From positions 1,530,265 through 1,594,264 of the forward strand of contig NW_004450276.1 in the NCBI RefSeq assembly GCF_000321225.1: DNA of 64,000 nt, given 5' to 3'. The DNA is from Odobenus rosmarus divergens. Taxonomy: Eukaryota > Chordata > Mammalia > Carnivora > Odobenidae. The notes below the pieces were generated by a model, which did not search any database, was not told the DNA's origin, and was given only the letters and a program-made list of their open reading frames with translations. Shown here one piece after another: positions 36,690-50,200 of the stretch; position 1 is the first letter of the stretch; the number at the start of each line of letters is the position of its first letter. Both the position numbers and the translations under genes were made by a program.

Positions 36690-37075
36690 AGCCAGGTAAT
36701 ACAGACCTGATGCCTACCATGTGCCAACAACACTCACGGGTCAAAACTAGTTGCATGACCTCAAACGTGGAGGTGGGCCCAGTTCCAGCCAATAAGATGT
36801 TACTAGAAGTGATGTCTGTCCCCTCCAAGTCATGGGTACTTTCTCCACAGCATCTTCTTCAACAGTAAGCCTGGGATCATCTATTGAAGATGGCTACATC
36901 ATAAGATGGAAGGAGCCAGAATCCCTGAGTCAGTACTCAAAGGAAAAGTTGCCTGATCAAGAAGGAGTACCTACATTGAACACTGTATAAAAAAGAATAA
37001 AATTTTGTGTTGCAGTGTTGCGTTTGGGGAGGTTTTGTTAGAACAGTTCATTTACCCTAACTGAAAAACCCAGAG
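36690..37075 (+). mobile_element. Probable ancient retroviral LTR-like repeat
   Basis: 'ggtgggcccagttccagcca', 'gtgatgtctgtcccctcc' and the end 'gttgcagtgttgcgtttggg' resemble a common old mammalian LTR whose 3' end reads like 'taagccactgagatttgggg'. The family is not assigned. Confidence 0.45.
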
Positions 37076-37256
37076 AAATATTCAAGGGAAAAGGATGAGG
37101 TAAGGAAAAATGGAAAAACAGAGATTCAAATTAAGAGAAAGAGAAAAATAATGTTGGTTTCAAAAGGAGATGAAGTTATGGATCTATGGCTAATTTTTTC
37201 AGAGCTAGAAATTAAAGGTGGTAGACAAAATATATTTCTTTGAAGACCTAAGAAAT

Positions 37257-37288
37257 ATATTTATTCATTCATTCATTCATTCATTCAC
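37257..37288. repeat. (ATTC)n microsatellite at an L2 3' end
   Basis: Repeated ATTC units are followed by 'caaatattcattgagcaact', the reverse of an L2 3' terminus (37,289-37,365). The L1 tail then cuts it off. Confidence 0.85.
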
Positions 37289-37841
37289 CAAATATTCATT
37301 GAGCAACTACTGTGTGCTGAGGCCTGTGATAGGCACTAGAGACAAAACTGTGAACAAGCTCTCTGGAGCTGTCTTTTTTTTATTGAGGTATAAATGACAT
37401 ACAATATTATGTCAGTTTCAGGTGTACAACATAGCAATTCAACACTTGTATACACTGAGAAATGATCACTACAATAAGTCTAGATATCATCTATCACCAA
37501 AGTTAATATAATATTATTTACTGTATTCCCCATACCATACACTATACCCTGTGTCTTATTTATTTTATAACTGAAACTTTGTACTTCTTGACCCCTTCAC
37601 CCATTTCAACCTAACCCCCCTCCCCTCTGACAACTGCCAATCTGTTCTCTACATCTATGTCTCTGGGTTGTCTTCTGTTTTGTTTTTCATACACAAGTGA
37701 AATCATGTGGTATTTGTCTTTTTCTGACTTATTTTAGAGCATAATACCCTCAAGGCCCATCCATGTTGTTGCAAATGGCAACGTTTCATTCCTTTTTATG
37801 TCTGTGTAGTATCCAGTGTGAGTATGTGTGCACACATATGG

Positions 37842-37863
37842 GTGTGTGTGTGTGTGTGTGTGT
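37842..37863. repeat. (GT)n microsatellite inside the L1 3' part
   Basis: A short TG run disrupts the L1 sequence. Confidence 0.85.
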
Positions 37864-40800
37864 AGCACACTTTATCCATTCACCCACTGATGGACACTTA
37901 CGTTGTTTCCATGTCTTGCCTACTAGAAATAGTGCTGTGAAGTACATAGGGGTGCATGTATCTTTTAGAATTAGTGTTTTCATTTTCTTCAGATACATAC
38001 CCAATAGTGTAACTGCTCAATCATATGGTAGTTCTATTTTTCATTTTTTGAGGAATCTCCATACTGTTTTCTACAGCTGCTGGATCAATATACGTTCCCA
38101 CCAATGGTGCACAAAGGTTCCCTTTTCTACATATGTGGCCAATGCTTCTTTCTTGTCTTTTTGATAATAGCCATTCTGACAGGTGTAACGTGGTATCTCA
38201 CTGTGGCTTTGATTTGCATTTTTCTGATTAGTGATGTTGAGCATCTTTTCCTATACCTATTAGCCATCTAGAAGTTTTTTTTGGAAAAATGTCTATTCAG
38301 ATCCTGACCATTTTTAAATTGGATTTTCTTTTTGTTATTGAGCAGCATGAATTCTTTATCTACTTTGGATATCAACCCTTATTGGATATATGATTTGCAA
38401 ATATCTTCTCCTGTTCAATAGGTTGCCTTTTTATTTTGATGAGGACATCCTCTGCTACACAGAAGCTTAATGTAGCCCCATCTGTTCATTGTTGCTTTTG
38501 TTTTTGTTGCTTTTATAGAGTCAGATTCAAAAAAACATTGCCAAGACTAATTTCAAAGAGCTTACCACTTGTTTTCCTGTAGCAGTTTTGTGGTTTTGGG
38601 TCTTATATTCAAAACTTCAATCCATTTGAGTTCATTTTTGTGTGTGATGTAAGATAGTATCCAGCTTCATTCTTGTGTGTAAGCTGTCCAGTTTTCTCAA
38701 CACCATTTGTTGAAGAGACAGTCCTTTCCCCATTATATATTCTTGCCTTCTTTGTGGAAATTGATTGACTACATATACATGGATTTTTTTCTGGGCTCTC
38801 TATTCTATTCCATTGATCTATATGTCTGTTTTTATGCCAAAACCATAATATTTTAATTACTAAAGCTCTGTAGTATAGTTTGAAATCAGGGAGCATGATA
38901 CCTCTGGCTTTATTCTTTCCCTAGATTGTTTTGGCTATTTGTGGTCTTTTGTACTTCCATATAAATTCTAGAATTATTTGTTCTAGTTCTGTGAAAAATG
39001 CCATTGGAACTTTGATAAAGATTATGATGAATCTATACTTTGAGTAGTATGGACATTTTAAATATTAACTTCCAATTCAGGGGTACAAAATATCTTCCCA
39101 CTTATTTTTGTCTTCTTCAATTTCTTTCATCAATGTCTTATAGTTTTCAGAATATAGGGCATTCACCTCCGTAGTTAAATTCATTTGTATGTATTTCACT
39201 CTTTTTGGTGCAGTTGTAAATGGGATTGTTTTCTTGGTATCTCCTTCTGATTGTTCATTATTAGCGTATAGAAACAACAGATTTTTGTGTATTAATCTTG
39301 TATCCTGCAACTTTACTGGATTTATTTATTAGTTCTAATAGTTTTTTGGTGAAGTCCTTAGGGTTTTCTATATATAGTATCATGTCATCTGCAAACAGTG
39401 ACTGTTTTAATAACCTCTTCCTTCCAATTTAGATGCCTTCTATTTCTTTTTCTTGCCTAATTGCTGTGGCTAAAACTCCCAAGACTATGCTGAATAGAAG
39501 TGGGGAGAGTGGGCATCCTTGTCTTATTACTGATCTTAGAGGAAAAGCTTTCAGGCTTTCACTCTTGAGTATGATAATAGCTGTGGGCTTGTCATATATG
39601 GCCTTTATTATGTTGAGGTATATTTTCTCTATATCCTCTCTGCTATGAGTTTTTAACATAAATGGATGTTGAATTTTGTCAAAAGCTTTTCTCATATTTA
39701 TTGAGATATCATGTGATTTTTATTGTTCATTTTGTTAATGTAGTGTATCACATTGGTTGATTTGCAGATAATTGAACAATTCTTGCATCCCTGGAATAAA
39801 TCCCACTTGATCATGGTGTATAATCCTCTTAATGTATTTCTGAATTTGGTTTGCTAATATTTTGTTGAAGATTTTTGCATCCAAGTTCATCAGGAATATT
39901 GCCTGTAATTTTCTTTCTTCTGTTTTGGGGTTGTCCTTGCCTGGTCTGGTATTAAGGTCTCATAAAATGAGTTTGGAAGTGTTCCCTCCTCTTCAATTTT
40001 TTGGAAGAGTCCAAAAAGAATAGGTATTAAATCTTCTTTAAATGTTTGGTAGAATTCACCCAGTGAAGCTGTCTGGCCCTGGACTTTGTTGCAAGGTTTT
40101 TGTTTACCGATTCCATCTCCTTACTAGTGATTGGTGTATGCAGATTTTCTAGTTTTCTCATGATGCACTCTTGGAAGACTGTAAGCTTCTAGGAATTTAG
40201 CCATTTCTTCCAGATTGTCCTGTTTGTTGGCATATAATCTTTCACAGTAGTCTCTTGAAATCCTGTGTAGTTCTATGGTATCAGTTGTAACTTCTCTTTA
40301 ATTTCTGATCTTATTAGAGCCTTCTCTCTTTGTTCTTGATGAGACTAGCTAAAGGCTTGTCTTTTTTTATCCTTTCAAAGAACTAGCTCTTGGTTTCATT
40401 GATCTTTTCTGTCTTTTTAGTCTCTATTTCATTTGTTTCCAGTTTGATCTTTAATCATTTCAATCCTTCTATTAAATTTGGGCTTCATTTGTTCTTTTTC
40501 TAGCTCCTTTACATATAAAATTCAATTATTTATTTGAGATTTCTCTTGTTTCTTGAGGTAGGCCTATTTTGCTTATGAACGTCCCCCTTAGAACCACTTT
40601 TGTTGCATCCCATAGGATTTTTTATGTCATAATTCTGTTTTTATTTGATTCTAGGTATTTTTAAAATCTCTTCTCTGATTTCTTCTATGACCCAATAGTT
40701 GTTTAGTAACATGATTATCTCCATGTATTTGTAGTTTTTGCAGTTTTCTTCTTGTTAATTGATTCCTAGTTTCATACCACTGTGGTCGAAAAAGATGCTT

Positions 40801-41992
40801 GATATTATTTGTCTTCTTGAGTTTATTGAGACTTGTTTTGTGTCCTAATATGTAATTTATCCTGAACAATGTTCCTGGTGCATCTGAGAAGAATCTGTAT
40901 ATTGCTGGTTTTGGATGGGATGTTCTGTATATATCTAAGTTCATTTAGTGTAATGTGTCATTTAAGGCCACTGTTTTCTTATTGATTTTCTGTCTGGATG
41001 ATCTATCCATTGATGTACATGGGGTGCTAACGTCCCATATTATTATTGTATTACTGTCAATTTCTCCATTTAGGTCTGTTAATATTTGCTTTATATATTT
41101 TGGTGCTCCTATGTTGGGTGTATATATATATTTATGTATGTTATATCTTGCTGGATTGACCCCTTTAGCATTACATAGTGCCTCTCTATGTTTTTTAATA
41201 CAGCCTTTGTTATAAAGTCTACTTTGTCTGATATGAATATAGTTATACCAGATTTCTTTTCATTTCTATTTGCATGAAATATATTTTCCATCCCTTCATT
41301 TTAAGTTTACCTGTGTCCTTCCTTCTAAAGTGAGTCTCTTATAGGCACTATATACATGTGTCTTTTCCTTTTTTTATCCCTTCGGCCTCTCTATGTCTTT
41401 TGATTGGTGATTTTAAACCATTTACATTTAAAGTAAATATTGGTAGGCTGTACTTACTGTCATTTTGTTCATTGTTTTCCGGTTGTTTTTGTGGTTCCTC
41501 TCTGTTCCTTTCTTCTTCTCTTTCTCTCTTCCCCTGTGGTTTGATGACTTTCTTTAGTGTTACATTTAAATTCCTTTCTCATTTTCTTTTATATATTTAC
41601 TATAATTTTTGCTTTGTGATCACCATTAGGTTCATATATATCTCATATATATCTTATATATATAACATGTATGTATCATCTTATGTATGTGTTTTAAAGT
41701 TGACAGCAGCTTAAATTTGAACACATTCTAAAACTCTACACATTTACTCCATCACCACCATGTTTTATGTTTTTGATGTCACATTTTACTTTTTTTATTT
41801 TATGTATCCCTTAACTAATTACTGGAGTTTGAATCTTTACTACGTTTGTCTTTTAACCTTCATAGTAGTTTTTTAAGTGATTAACCCACTACCTTCACTG
41901 TATATTTACTTTTTCCAGTGAGATTTTTACTTTCATGTTTTCTTATTATTAATTAGTGCCATTTCTTTTCAGCTTAAAAAAGTCCCTTTAAT

Positions 41993-42180
41993 GGGGCGCC
42001 CGGGTGGCTCAGTTGGTTAAGTGACTGCCTTTGGCTCAGGTCATGATCCTGGAGTCTCAGGATCAAGTCCCACATTGGGCTCCTTGCTCAGCGGGGAGTC
42101 TGCTTCTCCCTCTGACCCTCCCCCTCCTCGTGCTCTTTCTCTCATTCTCTCTCTCTCTAATAAATAAATAAAATCTTTAA
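41993..42180 (+). mobile_element. CAN SINE inside the long L1
   Basis: The head is GGGGCGCCCGGGTGGCTCAG. The tail contains AATAAATAAATAAAATCTTT. The target-site duplication is AAAAAAGTCCCTTTAA at 41,976-41,991, and nearly the same (AAAAAGGTCCCTTTAA) after the tail. Confidence 0.95.
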
Positions 42181-44114
42181 AAAAAGGTCCCTTTAACATT
42201 TCTTACAAGGCTGCTTTAATAGTAGTAGGCCTTTAGCTTCTGTGTTCTAGAAAACTCTACCTCTCCTTCAATTCTGAATGATAACCTTGTTAGGTAGAGT
42301 ATTCTTGGTTGGAAGATTTTTTCCTTTCAGCACTTTGAATATGTCCTGCCACTCCCTTCTGGCCCAGCATAATTTCTGCTGAGAAATCTGTTGATAGCCT
42401 TATGGGGTTTCCCTTGTATGTAACAACGGGAAATTGCTTTTCTCTTGCTTCCTTTAAGATTTTCTCTTTAACTTTTGACATTTTAATTATAATGTGTCTT
42501 GGTGTGGATCTCTTTGGACTCATCTTATTTTGTAATTTCTGGGTTCTTAAACCTGGATGTCTGTTTCCTTCACCAGGTTAGGAAAATTATCAGCCATTAT
42601 TTCTTCAAATAAGTATTCTGCCCCTTTCTCTCTCTCTTCTCCTTCTGGGACCCGTATAATGTAAATGCTATTCCACTGGATGTTGTCTCATAGGTCTCTT
42701 AAGTTTTCTTCATTTCTTTCTGCTGCTCTGTTGGGGTGAACTCCATTGCTGAGCCATTCTTCCGCTTCATTCCTCTACTGTTGAACCCCTCTAGTGTATT
42801 TTTCAGTTCAGTTATTATATTTTTCAGCTCTGAGACTACTGTTTGGTACTTTCTCATATTTTCAGACTCTTTGTTAGACTTCTCACTGTGTTTGTCCCAA
42901 GGTCAGTAAGAAACTTTATGACCATGACTTTGAGTTCTTTACCAGGTAAATTACTTATCTGCATATCATTAAGGTCTTTTCTGAGGTTTTGTCTTATTCA
43001 TTCATTAGGAACATACTTCTTTGTTTCCTCAGTTTGCTTGACTGTGTGTGTTTGTTTCTGTGTATTAGGTGAAGCAACTACCTCTCTGTCTTAAGAAGTG
43101 GCCTTGTGTAGGTGATGAACATTCTTGTTTGACCTTGTCCTAGCTTCTGGTTGTCTCTTGAGCCTTTGTGATTGCCTAACCCACACACTTTATTCTTGAT
43201 ATGTCCCTGTCTTTAAGAGTGTGCCAAGAACTGTGAATGTTCCAAGGGGAGGAATCTCATTTAGCACTACTTTCAGGCTGACTGGAAAACAGGCCCTGAG
43301 GCAGCAGCTTCTAAAGTATGCAAATATATACACCCCTGTGTGGCCACAATCATAATCCCTGCTGGCCTCCAGACCAGGGGCTCCAGAGGTGTCCTGTGGA
43401 CATGAGTGCAAAAACTGGGGCTCCAGACAAGCGTATAACCTCTTCTCTGGGAGGTCTCATCAAGCTGTAGTGAGGTGCACAAGGATAGTGTCTCCCTGCC
43501 TACATTCCCTGGGAGTACCTCCTCAGCCTCCAGATGTGTGGGAAATCGAAAGCCTGTCCCTCAGGCTGAAGCTCCAGGCTAAGTAAATAGGCCTGTTTCA
43601 GAGGAAGACAGGTTGTGTTTCAGTCTGCTGTCTGTGAACTGCCCTGGGTGTAGTGGCCTGCCAATAACGGTTCTTTGAATTGTTACCTTCCCAGGACATT
43701 TAGGAACTCCAGCCCCCTTGGCTACCTTGACCAGGCAATCAAAGGGTGTTCCCTATGTGGACTGCACATGCCCACTGGACAGCTAGTGCTGGGGGTGGGC
43801 ATACTCACTGACTTCAGAAAGGCAGCAGGAAAATGTTTTGACAATGTGTGCCCACAAGTTTCAGAAATAGTGGGACAGTGCCTTGTCTGTGAGTGCATGC
43901 TAGCTTTTGGCTGGGTGCAGGAGAATATGGTGACCACTCATGCTCACCTGCTCCAGCCAGGGAACAGGAGAGTACTGCAACCACCTACACTCTCCAGCTT
44001 TAGCAAGGCAATGGGATAGGGCCACGTCCATGGAGCTCATAGTCTTAGACATAAAGAATTGTGATCCCAGAATCCTATCCTGCTGTCCTCCAAATGGCAA
44101 TGGTTTAATTTTCT

Positions 44115-46830
44115 TTTACTTAAAAATGTACTAAAGACCAAAGGAAAAAAAGAGCAGTTTCCCTCCACTATAACTGTGTCTTCCTTAATACCTATTTTAG
44201 CAAACCGAAAGGGACAAATTGGCTGAAGAAAGAGAAAATTCTAAGTCTTCACCAGACCATGACAAAAACAGAGCTAAATAATTATTTCTAAGAAAATGAA
44301 ATTACTTTTTATCACCACATACTGAATGGCTTTCCCGACCATCCCCTGTAAGTCTGTAATAGCACCGAGTCACAGAACACACAACTCCTGACAATAGACT
44401 ATACAACTGAAAAAATTAATCTCCTGTGTGCAAAATAACACTTTCATAACAATGGAAAATTCATGCTTGCTCTCTCTAGACCTTTGCCAAACAGAATGTC
44501 AGCGCAGGCTAATTATGTGAGCTAGTTGAAAATTGTGTGCATAATGGAAATGCATCCCCCTAAAGAACAGCCAAGAAGAGGTCTCAGCACCAAATCCAAA
44601 ACAACAGAAAAAAAGTGCGAGAGCAAACATGAGGGCATAGGCACAGACATTCTCATTAGCACACAGCGGCTAACCATTTTTGTTGTTGCCTGTAATAAAG
44701 TTGTTAAATTCTGTCCTTGGGGAAAGAAAAAAAACACTTTCCAGAATTAAAGAATTCTCTCCCATGCTGACTCAAGGGCTTTGCTCCAAAGTACAGCTAT
44801 GGATCATCCTTACATTGAAGACTTTTGTCACTTTGGGGAGCAAAAACAGTTCATGTCAGGGAGAACGCTGAAGGCAACTTTCATGTGCGGAGTCTCACAT
44901 CAGGCAAGGAGTCCCACCAGCTTGTCACAGGGTATGGTGGAGCAAGGACCAATTTTGCCAAGTTTTATTTTTCACACGTCATTGCGCCATGTCTGATACA
45001 GGGAACCTGCAGTAGGTTTGGGATTCGAGATCCCTGGGGAAAGTTTCTGAGAAAGACCTGTAGCCCCCACACCCAACAAACAAAACATCAGCTACCCCAT
45101 GATCAAAATAGATGTGTTGCACCATCTGTAATGTGTGAACTACTTTAAGTCCACCCCAAAGTTCAATGAACTTATCACGCAAGGAGAGACGCATTTGCAA
45201 GAGTTTCTTCTAGCCAATCTATGGTAAGCACGGGTCCTGGCAGGAATGATAACCCACTCAGTTGTGTCTTTTAAGAAGAGCTTCACAAAGGAACTTTTTT
45301 AAAAGGCCTGGGCTGGATGTAGTGGAATCCAAGTTCAATGTCAGGGGACTGTTAACAGCTTATTCCTGAGCTGAATGGTCCAGGGAGAGAATGAAGGCAG
45401 AGGGAAGGCGAGAAAGAGATGCCGAACAAAAGTCATGACCTTCATTTAAGATGCAGCACTTTCCTTTGGTCAAGGAGGTAGTTAACGTACAGCAGCACCG
45501 CAAAGAAAGATCCTTTGCCTTCCCCCTCATTCTGTTCTCCTTCTGGTGTTCCCCTCTGGCTCAAATCCAAACAAAACTAGATGACAAAAGAGCAAGGAGT
45601 GTACCGATGAAGGCCTCGGGGGTCGACATTCCAGGGCAAGGCAAGGCACAGACTAAACTGTAGCGAAGGGAGAGAAGTAGATCAGGTGTGGCGGACGGAA
45701 GGCACACAGTGCAGTGGATTTCTCTGAGAAGCATAAGGGTCCTTCAGGTGGAATTTAAGGAAAAGAAAACCAAAATTTTATTAGGGCTATCCTTTTGTAA
45801 TAAACTGGGCTAACATACAAGATTGGATGGTCAAACCAGATGAACTCAAATCAGAGATCGTACTCAATATCAGGCTTCCCTAATAATTTCAAGGAGCCAG
45901 GCAGTCAAGAGGCTCAGACAAAGCAGAGGTGCCCAGGACGTCAGAGGTGGTCACCCTGGTACTGTCTTCCCGCACTGGACATGCATCTCTGGCCCAGAAT
46001 AGCAGCTGAGGTCTCCAAGTGAGAGCCGTGGGGTTCCTTACACAGTAGAAACATTTATACTATAAGACATTTCCTTTTTATGCCCCCAAAGTTGGATAAT
46101 CTATGTGCTCCTCTCTGGGGAGACCTGCCTCGCAGATCCTGGGTTACAAGGTCTGAGTATAATTCATACTAAATGCAACTCAGCTTAGTTCCTTTGAGGA
46201 AGATGACAGGTGTAATCACAGCACCCCTCCCCCCGCCCCACATGCACACCCTTCGTCCAGCCCTGTCAGACTCCACTCTCCCAGGTAAGTCAAGGCAGTA
46301 CCACTCCCATCAGATTCTTAGGCCACCAGGAGCTCTTCCATGTGTGAAGCCTGGAGCTTTTAGATTTCCCTTGCTAGTATGAAGAAGTTGGTACAGGGAT
46401 CACTCTAAAATATAGGATTGGAAGTTGGTGGGGGGGCGGGGGGGAGTGGAAGATGAGCCACAGCTAGAACTAGGGGTAAATCTGCTACCCTTCCAGAATT
46501 ATAAGTGATTCAGTACAAGTGTACATTTTTCTAGGATAGCATCGAGAATGCTTCCAGGCTCCTCAAAGAGACTAAAGGCCTATAAAAGTCTAGCCAGTAA
46601 AACTACACGGAGTTTTCAGTGAATGTGGATCCCAGGACAGATAAATTGAGTCCCTACTGATCCTGGTCTGCACTGTTCACCCCTCATCCACCCTCCTCAC
46701 CACAGAAAGCTTCTCAGAGCCCAAGGTGAAACCTGAGCGTGAACACAGTCTCATTTTCCAAAAGGTTTCAAAGTAAAATATTTTGAATGCAAAACACTTC
46801 TTTTAAAAATTAAATTAAATGTAATAAGTA
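44115..46830. other. No gene seen; intronic unique sequence next to an exon
   Basis: There are several short open frames on both strands, for example 107 codons on plus at 44,825-45,148. None has splice context or a recognisable family. A G-rich run lies at 46,430-46,446. Confidence 0.45.
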
Positions 46831-46838
46831 GAACTTAC

Positions 46839-46928
46839 CTTTTTAGTTTGCTAGATAAAGTCTGAAAGCCGTCTTGCAGTCTTTTGCATGTTTCTGTCAG
46901 CTGGAGCGACTTCTCAAACAGATATGTG
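46839..46928 (-). CDS. Internal coding exon of the same unrecognised minus-strand gene (second of three)
   Basis: This is a 90-bp exon on the minus strand. Its donor is AAAAAG|gtaagt. Its acceptor is GGAACAG, preceded by a T/C-rich run. Two of three frames are closed by stops. The open one reads TYLFEKSLQLTETCKRL followed by QDGFQTLSSKLK, a charged, leucine-spaced helix of coiled-coil character. It starts with the third base of a codon and ends with two bases of the next, so it joins both the exon at 54,717-54,774 (making Ser) and the exon at 17,019-17,105 (making Arg). It lies in sequence free of recognisable repeats. No enzyme motif is visible. The short, helix-only pieces suggest a structural or scaffold protein, but that is inference. 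The gene identity is unknown to me. Real-exon status is well supported by splice signals, single open frame and phase. Confidence 0.72.
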
Positions 46929-47689
46929 CTGTTCCATGAAAGAGATTTTAAAAAGATTGATTTAAAATGAGAGGTATAAGATAACGTTAACAACATTCAG
47001 ATTTAATTGATAAAGCGTGCCCAAATGAAGTCTGATTTTCATTCTATTATTGGATTTCTCCATGGAAAAGGAAATTGATATTTTCACCTCTGACAGGTCT
47101 AAATTAAAAAAAAAAAAAGTTTGCACTGTAAAGTCAAACAGGAAAGAACTCTCGATGGAAGACTTCATATTTTCAGATTTTCATATTCTGTTAGTATTTA
47201 CAGTGAACACATCACTGAACAGTTGTAATCATTCCATACGTAAGCGCTTCACTTTTAAGAGATGCTGTCTCTGGCAGGAAGCATGCAGACCCAAGAGATC
47301 AATACGTCTCTCCAAAAAGAAAGCAAGATAAATCCGGCCCTTGATTATTATAACAGCTGTGATATAAGAGCTTGTTGCTGTTGTTTCATGAACTTGGAAA
47401 ACTGGAGTTGGAAAGAAACCAAATTAAAAAGCAAGTTAAGGAAATGGATCATGGAGTCGGGCAGCCTCCTGAGCCTCGAAGACACACATGGGCTTCTTCA
47501 TCCCACTCCAGACATGAGCTTCCACATCTCAAGGGTGACCTCATACTGCTATTGTTGTGATATATACATGATAGAGAAAACAATGTGAAGCACCTGGCCC
47601 CTTGGCTGACACCACAAATCCTCAAAACAATATCCACTGTCACTTTCCTTAGACTCCAAAAATATGCATATAATCTTGACTTAACGTTA

Positions 47690-48290
47690 AATTCATTTAT
47701 TTAATCATCCTGAAGGTATTTGCTGAGAACCTAGTATGGGCTGGGGGTCAGGCCCAGGATGCTTAGGAAGATCAAACAGACACAGGTTCCTTTCCCTGGT
47801 GAAGCATGCAGTCTGGTGGGGGAGAAAGCTATTCCTCAAACAAAGAACCACGCAAATGAATACAGAATGATGAACTGTGATTGGGATCATTAAAACAGCA
47901 GCGGGTGCCACGGCGGAGTGTATAACAGGGAGACCTCTGCAACCTGAGGGGGCCTCTGAGCCAGCGTTGTGAAGGTCGGAGACTGCAAAGATAATCTGAG
48001 GGAGCTAGGTGAACTTTGGGAATTGGGGGAAGGTCCCAGGCAGAGGAAAAAGCAGGTGCAAAGGCCCCAGAAGGGGGGCAGCCCAGAGTGTCTGAGGAAC
48101 TAAAAGAAGGAGTAGCAAGTAGGGGTCTGAGCACACAGGCCTGCTAAAGCATGTCGAGAATCCATCCTAATAACAAGGGGAAGCAGGAGAGTCATGTGAC
48201 CCTTATGTACATTTGAAGAGCTTCGCTTTGCTGAGAAATGAAATGAAGGGAGCCAGGGCTGCTGAAAAGGTGGGCCGGTTAGGAGAGGAA
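47690..48290 (-). mobile_element. L2 LINE 3' part, minus strand
   Basis: 'tatttgctgagaacctagtat', 'ggtgcaaaggccccagaag' and 'tctgaggaactaaaagaag' are L2 3' text in reverse, moderately diverged. Confidence 0.65.
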
Positions 48291-48299
48291 GGCAGTGTG

Positions 48300-49300
48300 T
48301 TTTCCTAGCCAGGCGATAATGGAACATGATGTGACAACAACACACCGTCGGCGGGTGCTTTACAGAACAGGGTCTGCGCCCTGCTTGGGAGATGCCCCCT
48401 GCACAGCTGGCTGGCTTTCCTGGGCAGCTGTGCTCCCTGCAATTTAGGGATCCAGACAGCTTCGGTCTCGCGACACCTTCGTTCCGACAACCTGCTTCTG
48501 TACCTGCCTGGTAGGTGAAGAAGGCGCGGGAAAGCACGACCCTCTATCTGCGTGCGTCAGCCCGGCCAGAACCAGGCACAGGCCCAACCCGATTGCAAAG
48601 TGGGAGTCAGAAGCTGACAGACAGTGAGATCTGTTCTGCAGGTAAGACTGACAGGACTTCGTAATAAATTGGGTATAGGAAGCGAGGGAGCAAGAGGTGT
48701 GAAGGTAAAGACAGACACAAGACAGCTTCGTAATTAGTCCTCCGATATTTCTCAGACACGCTTTCTAAAAACACTGTCCATGGAGCACCTATAGGCTCAC
48801 AAAAATCCCTCTTTATCCTGATTGGATTGTTCTCCTCCCTCCCCACCATCTCCTTCCTCCTTCTCCCTCCTCTGCCTTCAGGCCTGACCTTCTGTGCTTT
48901 CTGAATATATTGTTGTACCTTCCAAGGATTTGTTTATTTCTAATTTGCTGTGTGTTTTATTCAGGCAGCACCGTTAATGAAGTGAATTACCAAGCCAATG
49001 GTGTTTTGAATTATGATGGCTTTGCAATACTGAATTGTGCAACTGTGGCAAGCAGGTACCAATAGGATTTAGTGTCCCACAACTTTCCTGAAATTGGAGA
49101 GTATCTTTGTTAATAAAAAGTCAGAACTGTTTTGCCCAACTGAAGTCACAGAAGATCCACGGGAAGCAAATGAGAGTGTCTGCTGTAAAGTGAAGATGAG
49201 AGCCCGAAGTCATGGGGAAAAACAGGGTCTGAGGTTTCAGCAGGGCCAGCCTTTAGAGTTTCCTTTTTAAAAGTCTTTACTCGATAAGGTAGTTAAAGGG
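48300..49300. other. No gene seen; intronic sequence
   Basis: A GC-richer patch with several CpGs (about 48,340-48,560) lies at the left. It is short and has no splice-flanked frame. Donor-like GCAG|gtaaga near 48,640 lacks an acceptor and an open frame of matching phase. Confidence 0.4.
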
Positions 49301-49304
49301 ATGC

Positions 49305-49680
49305 TATGGATTGAATGTTTATGCCCCCGTAGAATCTGTATGTTGAAATTCTGACCTCCAAGGTGATGGCATGAGGAGGTGGGATGCTTGGGAGGTAATG
49401 AAGACATGACCGGGGGGCGGGGGGGGAGGTGGGGGAGGGAGGTTCATGAATGAAATTAGTGCCCTTATAAAACCGGCCTGAGAGCCCCCACCCCCTTCTG
49501 CTGTGTGAGGTTACAGAGAGAGAGGGCCTCCTCTGAGGAAGTGGGCCCACACCAGACCTGACGGTACCAGGATCTTGGACTTCCAGCCTCCGGAACAGAG
49601 AAATGCACTTATGGTTGTTTGTAAACCGCTTGATCTCCGGTATTCTGTTCCGGCAGGGGCCAAACGGACTAAGACGAGGG
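49305..49680 (+). mobile_element. MLT1/MST-type LTR (ERVL-MaLR), plus strand
   Basis: 'gctatggattgaatgtttatg', 'tctgtatgttgaaattctgac', 'gatcttggacttccagcctcc' and 'ggggccaaacggactaagac' follow the MaLR LTR order. A G-rich expansion lies at about 49,411-49,440. Confidence 0.85.
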
Positions 49681-50110
49681 GGTACACAGGATGTGGACAA
49701 AAACACTTAGCACACAGAAGTCCCCAAACCCATGTTAGGTTTTTATTCCCCTAATGTGTCACAGTATTCCTTCCTCAAACCAGTCATGGTCATTAACACA
49801 GGGGTCCGAAACTTGTCCCACCCCTAGAAGCTACTTCACCATGAAAGGGACAGAAAAAGAAGCCCCTTGGCTTCTCTTTGCTTTCTGTTTCTCTCCCGTC
49901 TCCTTTCATTCAGAGTCTTCATACTTTTCTTCCTTTTGTCTAATGTCCTTAAAACCTGCCAAGGAAAATAGTAAGACACTCACACGCAGGATCTGTAAAC
50001 TTCAGATGTTTTCCTACATTAGGCATCTGATCAGTGTAGACCATTTCACTGCCCTCCAGAGAAGTCTCTCCATTCATGCTGTTTTCAACTGTGTTTGTTA
50101 TTCAAAGTGA

Positions 50111-50190
50111 CAGAAGTACATCTTAACAATGTAACTGCAACAGAAGTACATCTTAACAATGTAACTGCAACAGAAGTACATGTAACTGCT
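50111..50190. repeat. 30-bp tandem repeat, about 2.7 copies
   Basis: The unit CAGAAGTACATCTTAACAAT plus GTAACTGCAA occurs at 50,111-50,140 and again, identically, at 50,141-50,170. A third copy from 50,171 lacks nine to ten internal bases. It directly adjoins the SINE target site. Confidence 0.95.
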
Positions 50191-50200
50191 ATGTTTTTTA

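Larger units (their letters stand above)
37370..44110 (-). mobile_element. Long old L1, minus strand, with 3' UTR, ORF2, ORF1 and 5' region
   Basis: The T-run at about 37,372 is the poly-A tail in reverse, and the 3' UTR follows to about 38,000. ORF2 is degenerate but readable. The C-terminal part lies at 38,600-39,310 and the RT at 39,429-39,695, which contains [17 protein letters not shown]. The endonuclease is at 40,650-41,290. ORF1 remains at 42,290-42,523, with residues such as ILKEAREKQFPVVTYKGNPI. Text from 43,000 to 44,110 resembles an old L1 5' region. Stops and frameshifts are numerous. A SINE sits between ORF2 and ORF1. The right boundary is uncertain. Confidence 0.88.

Noticed and set aside
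39429..39695. Reverse-transcriptase-like frame (residues such as [13 protein letters not shown])
   Set aside because: It was considered as a retron- or group II-like RT. It is L1 ORF2, surrounded by the rest of a decayed L1, so it is not a separate gene or system.
48340..48560. CpG-richer patch considered as a promoter island
   Set aside because: Only about 200 bp with modest CpG density, inside the presumed intron. No first exon adjoins it.
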